A DNA stretch of 10,565 bases, from positions 1-10,565 of the forward strand of contig JAABSF010000053.1 of assembly GCA_011390535.1 (NCBI GenBank). The letters run 5' to 3'. This DNA is from Deltaproteobacteria bacterium (GTDB taxonomy: Bacteria > Myxococcota_A > Polyangia > HGW-17 > SLPX01). A model generated the notes under the pieces. It saw only the letters and a program-made list of their open reading frames with translations. It was not told the DNA's origin and did no database searches. Both the position numbers and the translations under genes were made by a program. Positions 1-5,346 of the stretch are shown here, piece by piece; positions within the stretch are counted from its first letter, which is position 1; each line of letters starts with the position of its first letter.

Positions 1-1411
1 CGGCTTCAGGCCAATATATAGTAGCTTCCATATTGCGCCGGGCCAAGGAAGCCCAGGTCTCCGGGGCTTTATAAACCTCTTTGGCTCGTTTTACGGCACA
101 CAAAAGCTCTTGTGAAGAAGCCGGCCTGAACTTAAAGCCACCTCCGGTGCGGGTTTGTGGATCCCAATCAACCACTAAGTCTGAAAATCCACCGGTTGAA
201 TGAACCACCGGGACACAACCGAGCGCCATCCCTATCTGTGCAATACGCCCCCATGGAGCCCACTCATCCGCAGCCAAAACCATGTCGGCGCCTGACAGGA
301 CATCTGTGATGGAGAGATCTTCATAGGCCGCCAACGCCATCCTTGATTTGTTGTCCGTTGCCGTACGCTGGAGTTTTGTCATCAGGTGTGGAGACGCTTT
401 GCCTACAAACAGGAGCTGGGTGTCTTCTTTGAGAATATTCTCGGCCGCTTCAACCAAATGGACGGTGCCGTCTTCTAGTTCCGAACCGATATAAGCGACC
501 AACAGGGGAGCATCCTTTCGAGGAGACAGGCCAAGTTTTTTTTGAAGAGCTTCTTTACATAGCTTTTTTCCTTCTAAATTTTTACTGTCAAAATTTGATG
601 CGAAGTGGGGGCCGTTGGCGGGATCGAATTTTTTCGGATCTACCCCTCCCATGATTCCATACACCCGAGGATGTTTTAAAAGTGCGTCTTTCAGGGCGAG
701 CCTCCGGCGGCTGAAAGAGATCTGTCTGAGGCATCCTTGTCCGGGTAAAATAACGGCGGAGCTTAGCAATACGGCTTTTTGTGCAGCTGTGGGCAAAAGC
801 ACATCAGCGTCGATTCTTGAGGCCATCGGAGCCGTAGATTTTATGAGATTTTCGAAATCCGCTGCCGCGAAAACCGCCTCTTTTTGCGGGTTGTAAAATG
901 ACGAGACCAACGCTGCAGGTGCAGTGTCGCCTTCTTGTGGCCATAAAAGAGCCAGTGCAACAGCATCTCCATGAAAATGAACCACATTGGCGGAGAGTCT
1001 CAATTCTTTTTGCAGCTCAAGGACCGCCCTTCCAAACAGCCGGTTCCACGCGAGTTGTTTTTTGACTTCGGTTGGATTGACATTCAGATCTCCTTCCAAG
1101 GCTACTTGTGGAGGGCTATCCAGTGACAAGAGAAAAGCACGAGCGTTTGAATCGTCAATTTGACCTTCGTATACAGGGATGGCTTGCTCTTCGCCATCAA
1201 GCTTGAAGACTAGCTTTTCGACCCGGCGGGCCAGCCTGTGATCGGGTGACATGTCACTCGGCAGAACCGAAATAACGGTTAAGGTATCACCTTCTCGTGC
1301 AAGCGCTTGGCTCAGCTCTCCTGTGGAATAAGCATTTTCAGTTTCATTGCCCAGAGGGTTTTTGCAATGAGTATAAGGTTGTATCATCGAGCTTATAAAA
1401 ATAATTTGCAT
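1..1411 (-). CDS. Glycogen/starch-synthase-like (GT5 fold) protein, probably catalytically dead; 3' end outside window
   Basis: The reading frame is open for 470 codons from an ATG at 1411 to the window edge, so the last residues are missing. The fold is read from GT5 landmarks in order: an N-terminal STGELSQALAREGD (about 29-42) where synthases have KTGGLGDV..LPKALA.RGH, VVHFHGD (143-149) for VHAHDW, YGIMGGVDPKKFDP (251-264) for the G..NG.D...W.P turn, LCKEALQKKLGL (284-295), and GMALGCVPVVHSTGGFSDLV (394-413) for the G.P.VR.TGGL.DTV motif. The size matches bacterial GlgA (about 477 aa), so little is missing. Key residues are lost: the KxGG lysine is replaced, the R-x4-K phosphate-binding pair is absent (GSELEDG, 309-315), and the catalytic Glu of the FEPCG segment aligns with Ala385 (DEWAPWG). 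I infer a pseudo-enzyme or one with a changed reaction. It is last of the visible par-operon genes, 117 nt after the PilZ gene, with AGGAG 11 nt before the ATG. Family assignment is firm; function is unknown. Confidence 0.85.
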   Translation of the reverse strand, partial: MQIIFISSMIQPYTHCKNPLGNETENAYSTGELSQALAREGDTLTVISVLPSDMSPDHRLARRVEKLVFKLDGEEQAIPVYEGQIDDSNARAFLLSLDSPPQVALEGDLNVNPTEVKKQLAWNRLFGRAVLELQKELRLSANVVHFHGDAVALALLWPQEGDTAPAALVSSFYNPQKEAVFAAADFENLIKSTAPMASRIDADVLLPTAAQKAVLLSSAVILPGQGCLRQISFSRRRLALKDALLKHPRVYGIMGGVDPKKFDPANGPHFASNFDSKNLEGKKLCKEALQKKLGLSPRKDAPLLVAYIGSELEDGTVHLVEAAENILKEDTQLLFVGKASPHLMTKLQRTATDNKSRMALAAYEDLSITDVLSGADMVLAADEWAPWGRIAQIGMALGCVPVVHSTGGFSDLVVDWDPQTRTGGGFKFRPASSQELLCAVKRAKEVYKAPETWASLARRNMEATIYWPEA

Positions 1412-1528
1412 GCTGACTTATTCTCCTCGAATAATCGAATTCCGGACTGCCATTGGTTGTGAGCGCGCAAAAGCCAAACGGCGCAGAACTCTTCTTTTGT
1501 TTAGCCCTCATTCATTTCCGATAAGGAG

Positions 1529-2311
1529 CTACTTTTCGTCATTTGTGGATTTGATTAGTGGCCGAGAAAGCGCCCTCAGTACCGCCATGCGGAATTCATT
1601 GGGTGACCCTTTCGGGCTGATTACTTCGTCTATGCCAAGTTTTTTTGCCGTTTCCTGCATTTCCGGCAGAGACGCCAGCGCCACCAAGGCTGGACGATTT
1701 TTCATGCCATCGGTGGCCCAACGCAGAAGAGCCAGGCCTTCCTGACCGGCGCGATCAAGATCCGCTACTATTAGATCTACATTCTGGGTGAGTTGATCGA
1801 TGGCGCTGATTTTGCCGCCTACTTCAGTAACTTTACTTCTCAATATAGAGCGGAGCCTTCCAGCGAAATGTGACCGACTCTTGCTACTTTTGCCACCCAC
1901 GAAGACTATTTGGAGACCTTTAAAAGTAGAGACGAGATCATCAATGATGTCACCAATTGTTTCCGCTATGTTTTCAAATACGATTCCCATGCCCGGTCTG
2001 CCTTCCGATGTCTCTTCTTTTCGAACCCACACCACCCTGCCTCTTAACTCTTCGAAGACATTTTTGTCCGCACTGGGCATCAACCTCAGAGTCAGTTCTT
2101 CTCCTACCGATAAAGGGTTATCAGTTTCAATGAATATCCCTCCTTTCGAAAGATTCATCGAATAACTGACTAAAAACCCGCCGGTTGTCCTGTATGAAAC
2201 CTCAAGTATCACAGGCACCCTTTCATGCTTTCTTTTTTTTTTAAATTCAGGGAGTTCCTTTTTCACGAAAAGTCTTTTCCTCTCGAGCTGTTTTTGAGAC
2301 ATGGACTTCAC
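1529..2311 (-). CDS. PilZ domain protein with C-terminal receiver-like domain
   Basis: This 260-aa soluble protein is a likely c-di-GMP effector. After a basic N-terminus, a PilZ domain spans about 27-130. Both ligand motifs are intact: RxxxR (R27-KHE-R31) and NxSxxG (N53, S55, G58). It resembles the PilZ subgroup that is multi-copy in Myxococcus (TIGR02266). Residues 133-250 look like a response-regulator receiver: a beta strand (IVFVGG), DLIVADLDRAGQEGLALLRW with D184 at the phospho-acceptor position, VALASL, and a Lys in ISPKG (K234). The usual acidic pair after the first strand is GG, so phosphorylation is doubtful and I call it a degenerate receiver. The start used is GTG at 2311; an in-frame ATG at 2302 is an alternative, and neither has a clear Shine-Dalgarno sequence. 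It lies 91 nt downstream of parB on the same strand, which suggests co-transcription and a link between c-di-GMP and partition or cell polarity. Confidence 0.88.
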   Translation of the reverse strand: MKSMSQKQLERKRLFVKKELPEFKKKRKHERVPVILEVSYRTTGGFLVSYSMNLSKGGIFIETDNPLSVGEELTLRLMPSADKNVFEELRGRVVWVRKEETSEGRPGMGIVFENIAETIGDIIDDLVSTFKGLQIVFVGGKSSKSRSHFAGRLRSILRSKVTEVGGKISAIDQLTQNVDLIVADLDRAGQEGLALLRWATDGMKNRPALVALASLPEMQETAKKLGIDEVISPKGSPNEFRMAVLRALSRPLIKSTNDEK

Positions 2312-2353
2312 GCATTTTGTAACTATAAACTTTTCTGCATTTTTCGATTGTCT

Positions 2354-2363
2354 GCGATATCGC
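2354..2363. promoter_or_regulatory. 10-bp palindrome between parB and the PilZ gene
   Basis: The perfect palindrome GCGATATCGC sits in the 91-nt AT-rich gap between the parB stop and the PilZ gene start. It could be an operator or just a chance GATATC context. No promoter hexamers near it are convincing, so this is recorded as a sequence fact with weak functional support. Confidence 0.2.
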
Positions 2364-2402
2364 TCAAAAAATATTTAGTCCGCAATCAAATAAAGCAAAA
2401 AA

Positions 2403-3314
2403 TCACTTAAGAAGCAAATCCAAGAGGCGATCCAGTTCATCAAGGCTGTTATAGGAAATCTCAATGCGCCCCTTGCCTCGTCCTTTATCTTTCAGTAAAA
2501 CCCGCGTCCCCATGGATCTTTGCAATCGTTCCTCTAGATCTCTTACCGCAGGGCTTTTATCTTTCTTTTCCGGAGACGCTAATTCTTTTTTTGTGGAAGC
2601 CTTACCGGAAAACTCTCTCACGAGTTGTTCGGTGCGTCTAACTGAGAGCCCTTCTTCACAGACTTTTTTGGCGAGAGACAAAATTATCGTTGGATCGCTC
2701 AAGCCCAGAAGTGCGCGCCCATGTCCCGGAGACAACTCATCTCGGGCGACCATGTTTTTAACTTCGTCGGGGAGCTTTAAAAGGCGCAACTCATTCGTTA
2801 TGGTGCTGCGATCTCTACCTACTCTTTGAGCAACTGTCTCTTGAGTGTAGCCGTATTCGTGAATAAGCCTTTCATAAGCTTCGGCTTCTTCGATAGGATT
2901 TAGATCCTGACGTTGCACGTTTTCAACGAGAGCCAGTTCGAAAGCCTCGCTCTCGGTAGCCTCCTTGATGACGACAGGGACGGTTTTAAGGCCTGCTGTC
3001 TTTGCCGCTCTCCAGCGGCGCTCTCCAGCTACTATGCGATAACCTGTCTCTGTTTTTCTTACCAGTAAGGGTTGCAGTACGCCCTGCCGCTTTATGGAAT
3101 CAGCCAGCTCCAGGATCCCTTTTTCGGGAAACTCTTTTCTTGGCTGAACTCCCGGACTTACATCTTTTAAAGGCACCTCTATCATGGCACCTTTTGAGTG
3201 CTCGCTTTTTTTGTTTCTTTCTTCAATTTCGGGTAAAAGAGCCGACAAGCCGCGGCCCAGAGCTTTCCGTTTATTAGTGTTGGTTTTGCTTTTTGTGCCC
3301 TTTTTTTTATTCAT
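2403..3314 (-). CDS. parB: Chromosome-partitioning protein ParB (Spo0J), CTP-dependent DNA clamp
   Basis: This 303-aa protein binds parS centromere sites, spreads as a CTP-gated sliding clamp and stimulates ParA ATPase. The N-terminus has a Lys-rich tail and then LGRGLSALLP (19-28), the conserved ParA-contacting segment. The CTP-binding folds are intact: box I GERRWRA (98-104) and box II ENVQRQDLNPIEEAEAY (131-147). The helix-turn-helix follows at about 157-180 (YTQETVAQRVGRDRSTITNEL), then LSPGHGRALLGL (194-205). A charged, variable linker (about 235-262) leads to the C-terminal dimerisation domain (RIEISYNSLDELDRLLDLL). The length is normal for chromosomal ParB. Its ATG overlaps the parA stop by 4 nt (ATGA), which implies translational coupling. 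I found no parS-like 16-mer in the window, so the sites must lie elsewhere. Confidence 0.97.
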   Translation of the reverse strand: MNKKKGTKSKTNTNKRKALGRGLSALLPEIEERNKKSEHSKGAMIEVPLKDVSPGVQPRKEFPEKGILELADSIKRQGVLQPLLVRKTETGYRIVAGERRWRAAKTAGLKTVPVVIKEATESEAFELALVENVQRQDLNPIEEAEAYERLIHEYGYTQETVAQRVGRDRSTITNELRLLKLPDEVKNMVARDELSPGHGRALLGLSDPTIILSLAKKVCEEGLSVRRTEQLVREFSGKASTKKELASPEKKDKSPAVRDLEERLQRSMGTRVLLKDKGRGKGRIEISYNSLDELDRLLDLLLK

Positions 3315-4105
3315 CGCTCTTTTTTACTCCGGTCAGAGCTTAGGGACAACCTCTCCAGATATTCTTTTGCCAGCTCCAGGTAGCTCCTGCTACCTTTTGA
3401 GTTAATGTCATATAAAATCACCGGTTTACCGAAAGAAGGCGATTCGCCCAACCTGACATTTCTTGGGATCACGGTGTCGAATACGGTCGATGCAAAATGT
3501 TGCCTGACCTCGTCGGCGACTTGTTTTGTAAGGTTCATCCGTGGATCGTACATGCACAGAAGTATACCTTCTAAAGAAAGGTCGGGGTTGAAGCTCGCCC
3601 GGATTCTTTCGATTGTGTTCATTAATCTGCCCAGCCCCTCCATTGCATAATACTCACATTGCAGTGGTACCATAACGGTGTGGGCTGCCACCAGGCTGTT
3701 TACAGTCAATAGACCAAGTGAAGGAGGGCAATCTATCAGGATATGATCATATTTGTTTTTGATATCATCAAGAGCTTTGCGGAGGCGGTATTCTCGATTT
3801 TCCACATCCACCAATTCAATACCGGCGCCTGCAAGATCTTCAGTGGCCGGAACAATGTGTAAGCGTTCCAGCTCAGTGCTCATAACTGTTTCTTGTAAGG
3901 TCATCTCACCGGTAAGGGCCTGGTACACTCCATCATCAACCTCTCCGCGAGGATATCCGAGCCCGGAGCTTGCGTTGCCCTGAGGGTCCATATCTATCAC
4001 CAGCACCGATCTCTCAGCGGCTGCAAGGCTGGCACCTAAATTGACGGCTGTAGTAGTCTTTCCTACTCCGCCTTTTTGATTTGCAATGGCTGTTATACGT
4101 CCCAT
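3311..4105 (-). CDS. parA: Chromosome-partitioning ATPase ParA (Soj)
   Basis: This is a 264-aa deviant-Walker ATPase that binds DNA non-specifically as an ATP dimer and drives ParB-parS segregation. The N-terminus MGRITAIANQKGGVGKTTT carries the deviant P-loop K11-GGVG-K16-T with the signature lysine. Switch I follows as VLVIDMDPQGNASSGLG, then Walker B HILIDCPPSLGLLTVN, then the MVPLQCEYYAMEGLG and NLTKQVADEVR segments typical of chromosomal ParA. The frame stays open upstream to a TTG at 4270, giving a 319-aa form, but those 55 residues resemble nothing in the family. The first ATG at the canonical MGR.IAIANQKGG start is at 4105, so I use it. Its Shine-Dalgarno sequence is weak (AGGA about 14 nt upstream). 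It is the first gene of the minus-strand operon and overlaps parB by 4 nt. Confidence 0.96.
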   Translation of the reverse strand: MGRITAIANQKGGVGKTTTAVNLGASLAAAERSVLVIDMDPQGNASSGLGYPRGEVDDGVYQALTGEMTLQETVMSTELERLHIVPATEDLAGAGIELVDVENREYRLRKALDDIKNKYDHILIDCPPSLGLLTVNSLVAAHTVMVPLQCEYYAMEGLGRLMNTIERIRASFNPDLSLEGILLCMYDPRMNLTKQVADEVRQHFASTVFDTVIPRNVRLGESPSFGKPVILYDINSKGSRSYLELAKEYLERLSLSSDRSKKER

Positions 4106-4353
4106 GACTTCATTTTTATTCCTGCCCGGAAAAATCCGTATCAAAAACGGTAATGATTTTTCAATTTCATTATGACTGTCTACGGTCACTGGGTTCGAGC
4201 GGTTTATCACAAAGCTTGCCCAAGTGCCAAGGGAAATCACGAGTCCTGTTTTTCTACTTAAACAAGGCAACCCACCGCTCAGTAATCAATATTCTGCAAA
4301 TAGGGGCTTTTTGTGAGCCGCTACTCTTTGTTTTTACCGTAAGAGCAAGAAAA

Positions 4354-4380
4354 TTGACACACGTCACTACATGTAGTAAT
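4354..4380 (+). promoter_or_regulatory. Candidate rightward promoter with overlapping palindromic operator
   Basis: TTGACA (4354-4359) is a perfect -35 hexamer. The best -10 is AGTAAT (4375-4380, 15-nt spacer) or the poorer TAATCA (17-nt spacer). The perfect 12-bp palindrome ACTACATGTAGT (4366-4377) lies exactly in the spacer and at the -10, where a repressor could block RNA polymerase. The -35 and palindrome are seen directly; promoter function is inferred and the -10 is weak. Confidence 0.35.
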
Positions 4381-4457
4381 CAGTAGTTAGATGTAGGACA
4401 AAACTTACATTTTGTGACATTAGTCGGGTGGCAGTGTCGGAGCTCCCGAGGCCCTAT

Positions 4458-4473
4458 GGGCTGACTCAAGAAT
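4458..4473 (+). repeat. Dispersed repeat copy A (16 bp)
   Basis: GGGCTGACTCAAGAAT occurs here and, inverted, perfectly at 8089-8104. It lies just upstream of the ribosome-binding site of the 4488 gene and forms the right arm of a GCCC-TAT-GGGC hairpin. Copies A and C enclose about 3.6 kb. No target-site duplication is evident next to either copy. Confidence 0.7.
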
Positions 4474-4487
4474 TATAGGAGGCATTC

Positions 4488-4805
4488 ATGAGGATTACAA
4501 AGATCAAGGGTTGTTGGGTTTTACGTGGCGAACGGCGATCAACATGGGAGCCGATAGAGGCATCTCAAATCGAAGAGGTCAGGCGCCATGGAGAACAAGA
4601 AGAGTCAAAACAATGGGGTGAAGGAGGAAGACAAGCTCTTCGTTGGTTTGAGTTGGGTGAGATTAAATCAGGGCTTTATCAAGATCCTTTTGGGGAGAGC
4701 GCATCTATTGAGGTTCATGCAACACCGACTCAGAGAGCCATGAGCTGGTTTCGTTCACTGATAGGAGGCCCATCTCCATATCGTTTAGGGTGGTCTCAAA
4801 AATAA
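4488..4805 (+). CDS. Small Trp-rich protein of unknown function
   Basis: This is a 105-aa soluble protein with no signal peptide or membrane segment. I do not recognise the family. It has a basic start (MRITKIKGCWVLRGERR), five tryptophans, a charged middle rich in Glu and Gln (about 28-48) and a Gly/Pro/Ser-rich tail. A strong ribosome-binding site (AGGAGG, 4477-4482) lies 5 nt before the ATG, which supports real translation. The last codons and the stop lie inside dispersed repeat copy B (4787-4811), and repeat copy A sits just ahead of the ribosome-binding site, so direct-orientation repeats bracket the gene. It is followed after 61 nt by another small gene and probably shares its transcript. 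It could be a small regulatory or toxin-antitoxin-type protein, but nothing in the sequence shows that. Confidence 0.55.
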   Translation: MRITKIKGCWVLRGERRSTWEPIEASQIEEVRRHGEQEESKQWGEGGRQALRWFELGEIKSGLYQDPFGESASIEVHATPTQRAMSWFRSLIGGPSPYRLGWSQK

Positions 4806-4811
4806 GATCGC
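4787..4811 (+). repeat. Dispersed repeat copy B (25 bp, diverged), overlapping a gene's stop codon
   Basis: This segment matches the reverse complement of 8081-8105 at 21 of 25 positions without gaps, including the 11-mer AATAAGATCGC and the CTCAA block. It covers the last five sense codons and the stop of the 105-aa gene and runs six bases past it. It has the same orientation as copy A and the opposite orientation to copy C. Confidence 0.65.
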
Positions 4812-4866
4812 AGGACCGAATGGGGTTGTTAAATAAATTGCCATTTTACGCAAAAGGAGAGGAGAG

Positions 4867-5052
4867 ATGAAAAAACTAAAAGCATACCGTTCCTTTTCTG
4901 AATTTGAACATCAAGAGCTGCTCAAAATGGATAGCTTTTATTCTTCTATAGATGATATTGTGGATGAAATATTTTTACAGGGTCTTGATGCTAAACCTAT
5001 ATGCCGTCAGGCAGGTCGAGGAGACGGCTTTCTTTTTGATGATGAGAGTTGA
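4867..5052 (+). CDS. Small acidic helical protein of unknown function
   Basis: This is a 61-aa protein preceded by a doubled ribosome-binding site (GGAGAGGAG, 4856-4864) right before the ATG, the best support for expression. A short basic start (MKKLKAYR) leads into a segment likely to be helical and acidic (SFSEFEHQELLKMDSFYSSI, then DDIVDEIF, about 9-36). The tail is Gly-rich, with RQAGRGDGFLFDDES and a single Cys. There is no membrane segment or signal peptide. I do not recognise the family. It lies 61 nt behind the 105-aa gene and 294 nt ahead of the zinc-ribbon operon. A small DNA- or protein-binding adaptor is possible, but this is only a guess from its size and charge. Confidence 0.55.
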   Translation: MKKLKAYRSFSEFEHQELLKMDSFYSSIDDIVDEIFLQGLDAKPICRQAGRGDGFLFDDES

Positions 5053-5346
5053 AGATGGATAAGACCTTGGAACTTTTTTCTTAAGACGGTTAATCTGAAG
5101 ACTTGACAAACAGTCCATATCTCAATCACTCTCCAATGAACCGGTCCGTGCACAGGCAGTGCTCGTTAATATGGGTTTGTAGAAAAACCTTTGGCTGGTT
5201 TTAAGACTTCTGGTAAAACCGAAAAGAATCGAGTATCATGCTGCAAGTTGCGGCAAAACGGTTTAAGTTTTGAGAGGTTTTTCGGGTTATTTGCTGCTGT
5301 TTGTGCCCAAACCTCTAATGTTAACTGTCGATCACGGGGAAATTAA
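5053..5346 (+). promoter_or_regulatory. Hairpin-rich leader upstream of the zinc-ribbon operon
   Basis: This 294-bp non-coding stretch probably holds the promoter and leader of the 5347-8062 operon. A TTGACA box is at 5103-5108 but no good -10 lies at 16-18 nt. Four hairpins follow in tandem: GGTTT-6-AAACC (5174-5189), GGTTTTA-10-TAAAACC (5197-5220), CAAAAC-7-GTTTTG (5254-5272) and AGAGGTTT-28-AAACCTCT (5273-5316). The last has an inner GGG/CCC pair (5284-5286 and 5306-5308), and it starts on the base after the third hairpin ends. The series stops 30 nt before the ATG. None is followed by a T-run, so they are not intrinsic terminators. A cis-acting leader or small RNA is inferred; it matches no riboswitch I know. 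Confidence 0.4.

Larger units (their letters stand above)
4106..4487. promoter_or_regulatory. Divergent intergenic region between parA and the plus-strand small genes
   Basis: These 382 bp carry no convincing gene. They must hold the promoter for the par operon (leftward) and for the small-gene block (rightward). The half next to parA is only the in-frame extension of parA from a TTG. The half next to 4488 is AT-rich and holds a TTGACA box at 4354-4359, the palindrome ACTACATGTAGT at 4366-4377, two ATGTAG copies 20 bp apart (4371, 4391), and a small inverted repeat ACAAAA-6-TTTTGT (4398-4415). Next comes a GC-rich stretch with TCGGG...CCCGA and a GCCC-TAT-GGGC hairpin (4451-4461), then one copy of a dispersed 16-mer (4458-4473). 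No terminator was seen. Confidence 0.6.

Noticed and set aside
1..1411. Calling the left-edge gene an active glycogen synthase (glgA).
   Set aside because: The fold fits, but the KxGG lysine, the R-x4-K pair and the catalytic Glu are all missing, so an activity name would mislead.
3311..4270. Longer 319-aa ParA starting at TTG 4270.
   Set aside because: The extra 55 residues match nothing in ParA, TTG has no ribosome-binding site, and the canonical MGR..AIANQKGG start is an ATG at 4105.
4106..4487. A parS centromere site near parAB.
   Set aside because: I looked for the TGTTTCACGTGAAACA pattern and close variants here and across the window and found none; ACTACATGTAGT does not resemble it.
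4488..5052. Toxin-antitoxin pair formed by the two small genes.
   Set aside because: Size and order would allow it, but no toxin or antitoxin motif is visible, the genes are 61 nt apart, and such pairs are easy to over-call.
5103..5131. Promoter at the TTGACA box in the leader.
   Set aside because: The -35 is perfect, but no sequence near TATAAT lies 16-18 nt downstream, so I mention it only inside the leader entry.
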